Shown one piece after another: positions 34,313 to 42,817 of a stretch of DNA of 64,000 nt (its first letter is position 1; each line of letters opens with the position of its first letter). Both the position numbers and the translations under genes were made by a program. The notes beneath the pieces were generated by a model. That model was not told where the DNA came from. It saw only the letters and a program-made list of their open reading frames with translations, and searched no databases. The stretch covers positions 62,001 to 126,000 of the forward strand of contig NZ_WMBB01000014.1 in the NCBI RefSeq assembly GCF_009708175.1. The letters run 5' to 3'. The stretch comes from Nocardia aurantiaca (GTDB lineage: Bacteria > Actinomycetota > Actinomycetes > Mycobacteriales > Mycobacteriaceae).

Positions 34313-35398
34313 ATGCGGCAGATCCTGGTGGCGGCGATGGTGGCGTTGGCGGTGTCGACCATGGCGACGCCATTGCTGATCCGGTTGTTCACGCGCCATC
34401 GCCTGGGGCAGGAGATCCGCGCGGACGGGCCGCAGACCCATCTCGCCAAGCGCGGGACGCCGACCATGGGCGGGATCGCGATCCTGATCGGACTGTGGGC
34501 CGGCTATCTGGCGGCGCATCTGGTGGGCGCCCGGGGCGGGACCGGGGCGACGGCGTCGGGGCTGCTGGTGCTGGGTTTGGCCACCGCACTGGGCGCGGTC
34601 GGCTTCCTCGACGACTACATCAAACTGTCCAAGCAGCGCAGTCTCGGGCTCACCGCATCGGGCAAATATGTCGGGCAGCTCGGTGCCGCGGTGATTTTCG
34701 GGGTGCTGGCGTTGCAGTTCCGCGGTGGCGGCGGGTCGACCCCGGGCAGTAAGCAGGTCTCGATCGTGCGTGATATCACCACCGTGTCGCTGGGGCTGAT
34801 CGGGTTCCTGGTGGTGGCCTGTGTCCTGGTGGTGGCCTGGTCCAACGCGGTCAATATCACCGACGGCCTCGACGGATTGGCCGCGGGCTCCATGGGTCTG
34901 ACGCTGGGCTCGTATGTGCTGATCACGTTCTGGCAGTACACGCACTCGTGTGCGGCCAAGGCGGTGCCGGGCTGCTACACGGTGCGCGATCCGCTGGATC
35001 TGTCGATCGTGTGCGCGGCAGGGGCGGCCGCGTGTGTGGGATTCCTGTGGTGGAACGCGGCTCCGGCGAAGATCTTCATGGGTGACACCGGGTCGCTGGC
35101 GCTGGGCGGGCTGCTGGCGGGGTTGTCGATCACCAGCCGCACCGAGCTGCTGATGGTGGCCGTCGGAGCGTTGTTCGTGGCCGAGATCCTATCGGTGCTG
35201 CTGCAGATCGTCATGTTCCGCACCACCCGTACCCGGCTGTTCAAAATGGCTCCCTTCCATCATCATTTCGAACTCACCGGCTGGCCGGAGACCACCGTCA
35301 TCATCCGGTTCTGGCTGCTGGCGGCGATCGCGTCGGCCACCGGCCTGATCGCCTTCTACGGCGAGCACCTGACCACCACCGGCTCGCAGCTGCCCTGA
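34313..35398 (+). CDS. mraY: phospho-N-acetylmuramoyl-pentapeptide-transferase, outside a dcw cluster
   Basis: A 361-residue integral membrane enzyme with about ten helices. It transfers phospho-MurNAc-pentapeptide from UDP to undecaprenyl phosphate to form lipid I. All MraY hallmarks are present: KRGTPTMGGIAIL, FLDDYIKLSKQRSLGLT, SNAVNITDGLDGLAAGSMGL, FMGDTGSLALGG and FKMAPFHHHFELTGWPETTV. GAGGGGGG fixes the ATG at 34313. MraY normally sits between murF and murD; here its neighbours are a regulator and an exporter, so this is probably a second copy or a relocated gene. Confidence 0.9.
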   Translation: MRQILVAAMVALAVSTMATPLLIRLFTRHRLGQEIRADGPQTHLAKRGTPTMGGIAILIGLWAGYLAAHLVGARGGTGATASGLLVLGLATALGAVGFLDDYIKLSKQRSLGLTASGKYVGQLGAAVIFGVLALQFRGGGGSTPGSKQVSIVRDITTVSLGLIGFLVVACVLVVAWSNAVNITDGLDGLAAGSMGLTLGSYVLITFWQYTHSCAAKAVPGCYTVRDPLDLSIVCAAGAAACVGFLWWNAAPAKIFMGDTGSLALGGLLAGLSITSRTELLMVAVGALFVAEILSVLLQIVMFRTTRTRLFKMAPFHHHFELTGWPETTVIIRFWLLAAIASATGLIAFYGEHLTTTGSQLP

Positions 35399-35405
35399 AA
35401 CGCCG

Positions 35406-35442
35406 TGTGGCCCACCCGGAGTCGAGATCCGGATGGGCCACA
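35406..35442 (+). terminator. bidirectional terminator between mraY and the exporter gene
   Basis: TGTGGCCCACCCGGA and TCCGGATGGGCCACA form a 15-bp stem (one mismatch) around the loop GTCGAGA, 8 bp after the mraY stop and ahead of the convergent exporter's stop. Confidence 0.8.
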
Positions 35443-35470
35443 GGGGTTATCGCTCAGTGCGTCATTTCAC

Positions 35471-37048
35471 TCAATGCACGACGGCGGGTGCGTCGGCCGC
35501 GGCGGGCACGACCGATTTGGCACGGGGCAGGAAGAACGCCGGAATCAAGGTGGCGACAAGGATGCACAGCGCCACCACGAACGTGTGGGCGAATGCGCGC
35601 GCGGCGAGGTCGAAGCCCTCGTCGAGCAGGTTCCGCGGCAGATGGGCGAGCTGGCCGTTGTAGCGCGATCCGATGGCCGCGTTGGCCAGGGAGGGGTCGG
35701 GGGCGCCCGGGGGCACCGGCACGCCCTTGCCGCCCAGGGTGGCGCCCCGGTTGAGCAGGGTGGTCAGCACCACGGAAATGGTTGCGGTGCCGATGGATCC
35801 GGCGGTCTGGTTGACGATGTTCATCAGCGTCGACCCGCGCGCGACCTCACTGTGGGTCAGCGTCTGGATGGCGGCGGTCATGGTCGGCATCATGGTGCAG
35901 CCCATGCCCAGACCCATCACCAACAGCACCCCGCACAGCAGCGCATACGGGGTGTCGGCCTTGACCTGGGTCAGGAACGCCATGCCCACCGACATGACGG
36001 TGATACCGGTGAGCACGATCTTGCCGGGCCCGATCTTGTCGACCAGCCGGCCCGCGATCGGCATGGTGAGCATGGCGCCCAGGCCCTGCGGGGCGATGAG
36101 CAGACCGGCTGCCAGGGTCGATTCCCCGCGCACCTGTTGCAGATATGACGGCAGCAGCAGACCGGAGCCGAAGAACGCCATGGCGAACAGGGTCATGGTC
36201 ATCACCGCGAAGCGCAGCGACTTGTTCTTGAACAGCCGCAGTTCGATCAGCGGGTGTTCGGTACGCAGCGCGTGGAACACGAACCCGATCAGCAGCGCCA
36301 AACCGATGATCGCCGGGATGAGCACCTTGGCCGATTTGACGGTGCCCTCACCGGGAATCGACGATACGCCGTAGAGGAAGGCGGCCAGGCCGGGTGAGGC
36401 CAGCAGCATGCCCAGGAAGTCGAAGGTCTGCGAGGGCTCGGGGTTGTCGCGTGGAAAGACGATGAACGCCAGGATCAGCGCGATGACACCGATGGGCAGG
36501 TTGATCAGGAAGATCCAGTGCCAGCTGAAGGATTCGATGAGCCAGCCACCCAGGATCGGGCCCGCGATCGGACCCAGCAGCATCGGTATACCCAGCACCG
36601 CCATGACCCGGCCGATGCGGGTCGGTCCCGCGGCGTGGGTCATGATCGTCATGCCCAGCGGCATGAGCATGCCGCCGCCCAGGCCCTGGAGGACGCGGAA
36701 GCCGATGAGCGACTCGATGTTCCAGGCTGTCGAGCACAGTACCGAGCCCAGCACGAAGAATGTCAACGCCATCATGTAGAGGCGTTTGGTGCCGAAGCGG
36801 TCGGCGGCCCAGCCGGTGAGCGGGATGACCGTCGCCAGGGCGAGGGTGTAGCCGGTCATCGACCAGGCGGCGATGGCGTAGGTGGTGTCGAAGTCGTGCT
36901 GGAAGGTGGGGATCGCTACGGTCACGACGGTCACGTCGAGGATCGACATGATGGCGCCGAGCACCACGACACCGGCGATTTTGAAGACGCCGATGTCCAG
37001 CTTGTCGTCGGCGGAATCGACCGCCACGGTATCCGGAGGAGTGGTCAC
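35471..37048 (-). CDS. MFS exporter, DHA2 (EmrB/QacA) family
   Basis: A 525-residue protein with about 14 helices. Motif D1/A features are ILDVTVVTVAIPTFQHDFDT and GWAADRFGTKRLYMMALTFF. Motif C-like sequence is MLLGPIAGPILGGWLIESFS, followed by WHWIFLINLPIGV, the usual EmrB/QacA landmarks. It exports lipophilic drugs using the proton gradient. The GTG at 37048 or a start at 37087 are both possible. It is convergent with mraY. Confidence 0.85.
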   Translation of the reverse strand: MTTPPDTVAVDSADDKLDIGVFKIAGVVVLGAIMSILDVTVVTVAIPTFQHDFDTTYAIAAWSMTGYTLALATVIPLTGWAADRFGTKRLYMMALTFFVLGSVLCSTAWNIESLIGFRVLQGLGGGMLMPLGMTIMTHAAGPTRIGRVMAVLGIPMLLGPIAGPILGGWLIESFSWHWIFLINLPIGVIALILAFIVFPRDNPEPSQTFDFLGMLLASPGLAAFLYGVSSIPGEGTVKSAKVLIPAIIGLALLIGFVFHALRTEHPLIELRLFKNKSLRFAVMTMTLFAMAFFGSGLLLPSYLQQVRGESTLAAGLLIAPQGLGAMLTMPIAGRLVDKIGPGKIVLTGITVMSVGMAFLTQVKADTPYALLCGVLLVMGLGMGCTMMPTMTAAIQTLTHSEVARGSTLMNIVNQTAGSIGTATISVVLTTLLNRGATLGGKGVPVPPGAPDPSLANAAIGSRYNGQLAHLPRNLLDEGFDLAARAFAHTFVVALCILVATLIPAFFLPRAKSVVPAAADAPAVVH

Positions 37049-37117
37049 CGCTTCAGCCTGCCAGCCGGTTGGTGACGAAACCAGCACATTTTGTTATCGA
37101 CGTGCGGCGGCACATGA

Positions 37118-37378
37118 TCAGCGTCGCCATCGCCCCCATTCCGACGGCGGCGGCCAGCCGTCGTCATTGTCATAGAAGTTCCGCGTCCACGGCGGGCGTC
37201 GGAAGGCCTCGGCAGACGTCCCGAACTCGGAGGTCGCCCGGATCTGGTTGGCGCACATCGCTTTTGCCCTCGGAATCGGTGGATCGATGGCAATGTGATC
37301 GGCGCTGACGAGGAGGTCCTCGCTGCGGCGCGATAGTCGCTGGAGCCAGGCCCCCCAGCAATAGCGAATGTCCGGCAA
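37118..37378 (-). CDS. possible small hypothetical protein (86 aa)
   Basis: A minus-strand frame with reasonable composition (IRYCWGAWLQRLSRRSEDLL, MCANQIRATSEFGTSAEAFR, NFYDNDDGWPPPSEWGRWRR) and high GC at third positions. The only nearby start in the plausible region is a TTG at 37378. No family recognised. It would fill the otherwise empty stretch between two divergent units. Confidence 0.35.
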   Translation of the reverse strand: MPDIRYCWGAWLQRLSRRSEDLLVSADHIAIDPPIPRAKAMCANQIRATSEFGTSAEAFRRPPWTRNFYDNDDGWPPPSEWGRWRR

Positions 37379-37458
37379 TTTTACGGTGTGTCGGGAGGAC
37401 CCGGTCCCCGCGCGTACGCTGGCGGTCTCGAGCGATCCATCCGAGGAGTTCATTCGCG

Positions 37459-37680
37459 ATGACCGACCCGGTAGTGGGCTTGACCGGTACGCTGACCTCG
37501 CCGATCCGGGGCAAGGGACTCCTCGGGGAGGTACTGGTCGCCATCCGAGGGGGAACCGAGCTCTACATCGCACGCGCCGAGGAGCCCCTCGATGCCGGCG
37601 CCACCGTCCTGGTCGTGGCCGCCCATCCGGGGCGCATCGTCGATGTTGTTGCGTGGATTCCCCTTCCGGGCGATCGATAG
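37459..37680 (+). CDS. small NfeD-like OB-fold protein
   Basis: A 73-residue soluble protein: VGLTGTLTSPIRGKGLLGEV, ELYIARAEEPLDAGATVLVV and GRIVDVVAW resemble the five-stranded OB fold of NfeD C-terminal domains. These partner with SPFH/flotillin proteins in membrane microdomains. GAGGAG precedes the ATG, and a TACGCT -10-like box lies about 40 bp upstream. The SPFH gene starts 39 bp downstream, forming a two-gene unit. Confidence 0.7.
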   Translation: MTDPVVGLTGTLTSPIRGKGLLGEVLVAIRGGTELYIARAEEPLDAGATVLVVAAHPGRIVDVVAWIPLPGDR

Positions 37681-37719
37681 ATCGACAACTTCTCACCACC
37701 ACCTCAGAGGGAGACAGCG

Positions 37720-38823
37720 ATGCTCGGATACCACGTTCCGGCTCCGGACCAGGCGATGCTGGTCAGCGGCGGCCGCGGCGGCAAGGACAGTGCCCCGTTC
37801 CGGGTGATCATCGGGCACGGTGCCTGGGTGGTGCCGTTGTTCCGCAAGGTGCGGTATCTGTCGCTGGCCATGTTCGAGGCCGAGATCGGCGAACGCTGTG
37901 TCACCAAGCAGGCCATCCAGCTCGATGTGCGCGCGGTGATCGCGTTCAAGGTCGCCAACGACACACAGTCGATAGTCAATGCGGCACAACGGTTCCTGTC
38001 CGAGCAGGAGCGCGAGATGAGCGTGCTGACCGGGCGCATCTTCTCCGGGCACCTGCGTTCGATCGTGGGCTCGATGACGGTGGAAGAGATCATCCGCGAG
38101 CGGCAGAAGCTCGCCGACGAGGTGCTGGTGGCCTCGAAGGTGGAGATGAGCAATATCGGGTTGTGGGTGGACTCGTTCCAGATCCAGCACATCGACGACG
38201 GCAATCTCGGCTATATCGCCGCGCTCGCGGCCCCGCACAACGCGGCGGTCAAGCGCGACGCCCAGATCGCCCAGGCGGCCGCGGCGCAGCTGGCGGCACA
38301 GGCCGAGCAGGAGTCGCAGCGCAAACAGGCGGAGTACCAGCGCGAGACGGCGATTCTCAAGGCGCAGTATCAACGCGATATCGACAAGGCCAATGCCGAG
38401 GCGGCGCAGGCGGGTCCGCTCGCGCAGGCGACCGCGTTGCAGGAGGTGCTTTCCGCGCAGGCCGAACAGGCGCGCAAGCAAGCCGAGCTGCGTGAGCAGC
38501 AGCTGCAGGCCGAGGTGGTGAAACCGGCTCTGGCCGAAGCGGATCGGGTGCGCATCCTGGCCGAGGCCGAGGCCGACCGCACCCGAATCCAGGCCGAGGC
38601 GGCGGCATCGAACAACCGGATCGCGCTGGATCAGCTGCTGATCGAGCAGTTGCCCGAGATCGTCAAGCAGGCCTCGGCGGGGTTGTCGAACGCGAATCTG
38701 ACGGTGCTGAACGGCCCGGACGGTGTGTCGGAGATCGTGAACGGCATGGTGGGCCAGGGGTTGACGGTCTTCAATTCGTTGCAAAAGGCACTTTCTTCCA
38801 ACAATGATCAACCCGCGGACTAG
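37720..38823 (+). CDS. SPFH/Band-7 (flotillin-like) protein
   Basis: A 367-residue protein. The SPFH domain spans about 1-170 (GHGAWVVPLFRKVRYLSLAM, QLDVRAVIAFKVANDTQSIV, SNIGLWVDSFQIQHIDDGNL). A long Ala/Gln/Glu-rich coiled coil follows (about 180-310), and the end is a flotillin-like tail with LEQL/PEIVKQASAGLSNANLTV and a final hydrophobic-amphipathic stretch. Flotillins organise membrane microdomains. There is no N-terminal membrane helix, so anchoring probably uses the amphipathic N terminus. Paired with the NfeD-like gene. Confidence 0.85.
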   Translation: MLGYHVPAPDQAMLVSGGRGGKDSAPFRVIIGHGAWVVPLFRKVRYLSLAMFEAEIGERCVTKQAIQLDVRAVIAFKVANDTQSIVNAAQRFLSEQEREMSVLTGRIFSGHLRSIVGSMTVEEIIRERQKLADEVLVASKVEMSNIGLWVDSFQIQHIDDGNLGYIAALAAPHNAAVKRDAQIAQAAAAQLAAQAEQESQRKQAEYQRETAILKAQYQRDIDKANAEAAQAGPLAQATALQEVLSAQAEQARKQAELREQQLQAEVVKPALAEADRVRILAEAEADRTRIQAEAAASNNRIALDQLLIEQLPEIVKQASAGLSNANLTVLNGPDGVSEIVNGMVGQGLTVFNSLQKALSSNNDQPAD

Positions 38824-38866
38824 AGTGGCCGCCAGAGGGACGCGGCGACGAGGAGCGGGTGTTCAG

Positions 38867-39262
38867 GTGTCCATCGGGAAATTGGTGTCGTTCGACAGTT
38901 CTCGGGGTTTCGGGTTCATCCGTCCGGAAGACGGTGGTCCGGACGTGTTCGTCCACGTCAATGACATCGGGCTGGACGAGGACGAACTGCGCCAGGGGCG
39001 GGTTTTCGAATTCGATGTGACCGAGGGTGATCGGGGTCCCAAGGCGATCAACCTCGCGGTGGTGCCCGGGCAGTCGGCTCCGGCGCGGCACAGCAAGGGC
39101 AAGGATCATCGCGGGTCGGGGCAGTTGAGCGCGGCCGAGCATCGCCGGTTGATCACCGAGCTGCTGCTGGATGCCTCGCCGCAGCTGACGGCGGCGGAGA
39201 TCATCACCATCCGCGACCGGCTCACGACCTTCGCCGATCAGCACGGCTGGATCGAAAACTGA
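38867..39262 (+). CDS. cold-shock domain protein with C-terminal extension
   Basis: A 131-residue protein. Residues 1-65 form a cold-shock domain, with RNP1-like SSRGFGFIRPEDGG and RNP2-like VFVHVNDI. An approximately 60-residue C-terminal helical extension follows (SAAEHRRLITELLLDASPQL, AEIITIRDRLTTFADQHGW). The GTG at 38867 is chosen because the domain starts at VSIGKLVSF. It binds single-stranded RNA or DNA. It lies 43 bp after the SPFH stop. Confidence 0.85.
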   Translation: MSIGKLVSFDSSRGFGFIRPEDGGPDVFVHVNDIGLDEDELRQGRVFEFDVTEGDRGPKAINLAVVPGQSAPARHSKGKDHRGSGQLSAAEHRRLITELLLDASPQLTAAEIITIRDRLTTFADQHGWIEN

Positions 39263-39313
39263 CAGGTTCGCACTACGATCGGTCTCGGGTCCACCGCGAA
39301 CCGAGGAGGTCGT

Positions 39314-40414
39314 GTGCAACTGCCCGTCATGCCGCCGGTCAAACCGATGCTGGCCAAATCGGTCTCGGCGCTGCCCCGTGATCCGGGGTTGCTGTTCGAG
39401 CCCAAATGGGACGGCTTCCGCTGCATCGTCTTCCGCGACGGCGACGAGATCGAGCTGGGTTCCCGCAACGACCGGCCCCTGACCCGGTACTTCCCCGAAC
39501 TGGTGGAACTACTGGGTCAGGCCTTGCCGCAGCGGTGCGTGGTGGATGGTGAGATCGTGGTCGTCACCGAGAACGGCCTCGATTTCGACACGCTGCAGAA
39601 CCGCCTGCATCCGGCGGCGTCGCGGGTCAACAAGCTGGCGGTGGAGACACCGGCCAGTTTCGTGGGCTTCGACCTGCTGGCCCTCGGTGACAAGGATCTG
39701 ACCGATCAGCCCTTCGCCGAGCGACGACGGATGCTGGAAACCGTGCTCGACGGCCAGTTCTCGCGCACCCATCTCACGCCGATGACCGATGACCCGGACG
39801 TCGCGGCGGACTGGTTCACCCGGTTCGAGGGCGCGGGATTCGACGGGGTGATGGCCAAGGCGGCGGATCTGCCGTATATGCAGGACAAGCGGGTGATGCT
39901 CAAAATCAAGCATGAGCGCACCGCCGACTGCGTGGTGGCCGGGTTCCGCTGGCACAAGGACGGGCAGGGGGTGGGGTCGCTGCTGCTGGGACTGTTCGAC
40001 GACGAGGGCCACCTGCATCACGTCGGAGTGGCGTCGAGTTTCACCGCGGCACGGCGCAAGGAGCTGGTCACCGAGTTGGAGCCGTTGCGGGACAACGCGC
40101 TCGAGAATCATCCGTGGCGGTCGTGGGCCGATGCGGCCGCGCAGGCCAAGGCCGACGGGAAGATGCCCGGCGGGGTGAGTCGCTGGACCGGCGGCAAGGA
40201 CCTGTCCTGGGAGGCATTGCGCCCGGACCTGGTGGCCGAGGTCCGCTACGAGCATGTGATGGCCGGGCGACTGCGCCACGGGGGGCGGCTGGTGCGTTTC
40301 CGCAGCGACCGCACGCCCGAATCGTGTACCTACGCCCAGCTCGATGAGGTGGCGCCCGCCGAGCTGGCCGATATCTTCGCCGAGGCCAGAAGCGCGAAAG
40401 GGACTGCGCGGTGA
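39314..40414 (+). CDS. ligC: ATP-dependent DNA ligase (LigC-like)
   Basis: A 366-residue ligase. The nucleotidyltransferase motif I is FEPKWDGFRC with the adenylated Lys. Motif III is the VVDGEIVVVTENGLDFDTLQ region, motif IV GFDGVMAKAADLPYM and motif V VMLKIKHERTADCVV. An OB-fold domain follows. It resembles mycobacterial LigC (Rv3731), an ATP-dependent ligase linked to double-strand-break or base-excision repair. The length is normal. It overlaps the primase-polymerase gene by 4 bp. Confidence 0.9.
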   Translation: MQLPVMPPVKPMLAKSVSALPRDPGLLFEPKWDGFRCIVFRDGDEIELGSRNDRPLTRYFPELVELLGQALPQRCVVDGEIVVVTENGLDFDTLQNRLHPAASRVNKLAVETPASFVGFDLLALGDKDLTDQPFAERRRMLETVLDGQFSRTHLTPMTDDPDVAADWFTRFEGAGFDGVMAKAADLPYMQDKRVMLKIKHERTADCVVAGFRWHKDGQGVGSLLLGLFDDEGHLHHVGVASSFTAARRKELVTELEPLRDNALENHPWRSWADAAAQAKADGKMPGGVSRWTGGKDLSWEALRPDLVAEVRYEHVMAGRLRHGGRLVRFRSDRTPESCTYAQLDEVAPAELADIFAEARSAKGTAR

Positions 40415-41475
40415 GCGATTCGGTGGAGCTCGAGGTGGCCGGGCACACGGTCACCATCTCCAATCCGGGCAAGGTGTACTTCTCCAAGCGCGGGGAAACC
40501 AAGCTGGATCTGGTGAATTACTATCTGGCCGTTGCCGATCCGATCATGCGTGCCATCGGCGATCGCCCGGTTCTGCTGGAACGCTATCCCGACGGAGCGT
40601 CCGGAAAATCCTGGTTCCAGAAGCGGGTGCCGAAGTCGGCGCCCGACTGGTTGCAGACCACGGTTGTCTCCACCCCCAACGGCACCACCAGCGACGCCCT
40701 GGTCGCCGTCGATATGGCCCACATTCTGTGGGCGGTCAACCTGGGCTGCTTGGGTTTTCACGTCTGGCCCACCCACGCCGGCGCCGAGGCCGCCTCCATT
40801 TTTCCGCCGGTGACGGATGCCGCCGGTAACGTTCTTCCTCCGACCGGTGTCACCGACGAGCTGCGCATCGACCTGGATCCCTCCCCCGGTATCGGTTTCG
40901 ACGACTTGCGCGCCGCCGCCTTCGCCACCCGCGAGCTGTGCACCGAACTCGACATCGACGTCCGCGTGAAAACCTCCGGCTCCCGCGGCCTGCACCTGTA
41001 CGCCATGCTGCAACCGAACTGGGACGGCTACCAGGTCCGCGCTGCCGCCGTCGCCCTGGCCCGCGAACTCGAACGCCGCCACCCCGACCGCATCACCGCC
41101 GCCTGGTGGAAAGAAGAACGCGGCTCCCGAGTCTTCGTCGACTTCAACCAGAACGCCCCCCACAAAACAGTCTTCGGCGCCTGGTGCGCCCGCCCCAAGG
41201 TCGGCGCCCAGGTCTCCACTCCGATCGCTTGGGAAGCCTTGGATTCGATCGTCCCCGATGACTTGACGATCGCCACCGTCCCGGCCCGAGTCGCCGAACT
41301 GGGCGACCCCTGGGCCGACCGCCTCCCCCAATCCCTCGACCCCCTGCTGGAAATGTCCGACAAGGACATGGCCGCGGGACTCATGGACGCCCCGTGGCCC
41401 CCCGTCTACCCCAAGATGCCCAACGAACCCCCACGCGTCCAACCCAGCAAGGCCCGCAAGGACACCACCGAATAG
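40411..41475 (+). CDS. LigD-type primase-polymerase (PrimPol), stand-alone
   Basis: A 354-residue AEP-type polymerase. Key blocks are VTISNPGKVYFSKRGETKLD, LLERYPDGASGKSWFQKRVP, LRIDLDPSPGIGFDDLRAAA (metal-binding D-x-D), KTSGSRGLHLYAML and RVFVDFNQNAPHKTVFGAWC. It corresponds to the stand-alone LigD polymerase domain next to ligC in mycobacteria (Rv3730c). It adds nucleotides during gap filling at strand breaks. GTG overlaps the ligC stop. No Ku gene is present in the window. Confidence 0.9.
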   Translation: MSDSVELEVAGHTVTISNPGKVYFSKRGETKLDLVNYYLAVADPIMRAIGDRPVLLERYPDGASGKSWFQKRVPKSAPDWLQTTVVSTPNGTTSDALVAVDMAHILWAVNLGCLGFHVWPTHAGAEAASIFPPVTDAAGNVLPPTGVTDELRIDLDPSPGIGFDDLRAAAFATRELCTELDIDVRVKTSGSRGLHLYAMLQPNWDGYQVRAAAVALARELERRHPDRITAAWWKEERGSRVFVDFNQNAPHKTVFGAWCARPKVGAQVSTPIAWEALDSIVPDDLTIATVPARVAELGDPWADRLPQSLDPLLEMSDKDMAAGLMDAPWPPVYPKMPNEPPRVQPSKARKDTTE

Positions 41476-41628
41476 CCTTGCCCGGAACCGCTGCGCGCGA
41501 GAATTGTGAGAACACGGGCTTCGCGCCTCTCCAGAGCCGTCGAGGGCCTCGAATCACACTGAAACCGAACGATTCCAGGTGTCAGGACATCCCGGCACCC
41601 GGAACGCGTTCGGAGTGTGCGTGACCAC

Positions 41629-42465
41629 TCAGTTCAGCCGTTCGGCCAGCAGCGGCGCGAGCGTGCGCAGCACCGGCAGGTACTCTCCGCCGACGACCTG
41701 CGCGGCGACATGGTCGGCTCCCGCGCGCACGTGTTCGGCCAGGCGGTCGGCGACCTGTTCGGCGCTGCCGTGCGCGACCACCGCGTCGACGAAGCGGTCA
41801 CTGCCCGGCGCGGTCAGGTCGGCGTCGCTGAAATCGAAGCGGCGCAGGTTGTTCACGTAGTTCACCAGGCCCAGGTAGAACCCGGCCTTCTCACGGCCGA
41901 CCGCGCGCGCCCGCGCGGCGTCCTCGTCGAGCACCACCTTGTGTTCGCTGACCAGCAACCTGTCGGGGCCGAGAATGCCGCGCAGCTCGGCGGTGTGCTC
42001 GGGCACGGTCAGGTACGGCAGCGCGCCGGCGCTGCGGTCGCGCGCCAGTCTCGCCACCCGCGGGCCCAGGGCCGCCAGTGCGCGGCCCTGCCGGGGGACG
42101 CCGCGGGCGTCCAGGATGTCGAGGTAGTTCACCAGGGCCTCATAGGGTTTGGTGTAGGTCTCGGTGTGCTCGCGATGGCCCACGCCGACGCCGAGCAGGA
42201 ACCGCCCGGGGAATTTCTCCTCGAGCCGCAGGTAGGTGTCCGCGGCCGCCTCCGCCGGGGAAGCCCAGATGTTGACGATGCTGGTCGCCACCACGATCGA
42301 CTCCGATCCGGCGAGCAACCGCTCGAAGCCGTCCCAGTCGGCAGGCGGCGACCCGCCCAGCCATACCGCGCCGTATCCGAGCTCTTCGAGCTCACGCACC
42401 GATTCGGGGCTGAACTGCGTGTAGAACTGCCATGCACCGAACTTGCCGAAGTGGTCGAATGCCAT
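41629..42465 (-). CDS. LLM-class F420-dependent oxidoreductase (TIGR03620-like)
   Basis: A 278-residue TIM-barrel flavin/F420 enzyme. FGAWQFYTQFSPESVRELEE, GYGAVWLGGSPPADWDGFER, ESIVVATSIVNIWASPAEAA and GRFLLGVGVGHREHTETYTK are the family blocks, and the tail ends in AAQVVGGEYLPVLRTLAPLL. Such enzymes transfer hydride from reduced F420 to an unknown substrate. A start at 42498 would add 11 residues; neither start has a strong ribosome site. The 150 bp separating it from the PrimPol gene contain nothing recognisable. Confidence 0.85.
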   Translation of the reverse strand: MAFDHFGKFGAWQFYTQFSPESVRELEELGYGAVWLGGSPPADWDGFERLLAGSESIVVATSIVNIWASPAEAAADTYLRLEEKFPGRFLLGVGVGHREHTETYTKPYEALVNYLDILDARGVPRQGRALAALGPRVARLARDRSAGALPYLTVPEHTAELRGILGPDRLLVSEHKVVLDEDAARARAVGREKAGFYLGLVNYVNNLRRFDFSDADLTAPGSDRFVDAVVAHGSAEQVADRLAEHVRAGADHVAAQVVGGEYLPVLRTLAPLLAERLN

Positions 42466-42498
42466 ATCGTCGGCCAACACATCACGCTCGGGCGCCAT

Positions 42499-42817
42499 TC
42501 CCGGCGGCGCTATCGAATTCCCTGCGGGCGGCCGACACCGCGTCCATGCGGCCTCGGCCCAGGCTTGTAGTCGGCTCAGGATGAGCGAGCAGGCTCTGTC
42601 CGGGCGGGGCCGGGCGGATAGTCCATGCGCACCAGCACTCGCACGGTCATGCGCCACGCCGCCAGCCCGTCGCGTCGGTGCAGCGGGCCCCCGGCGGCGG
42701 ATTGGTCGAGGCGGGCCCGCTGGCAGTGCGCATCGAGGACACCTTGCGCTGTCCGAGGCCACCACCGCGCACGCCCGGTTCGGGAAGGGCGAACTGCGCG
42801 GCGGCCGGTGCCGCTCA
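42499..42817. other. 319-bp region without a supported gene
   Basis: This lies between the LLM gene and the AraC gene. Frames on both strands are Arg/Pro/Ala-rich and match no family. A short run reading AWRMTVRVLVRMDYPPGP on the minus strand may be a decayed gene end, but it cannot be assigned. Confidence 0.4.
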
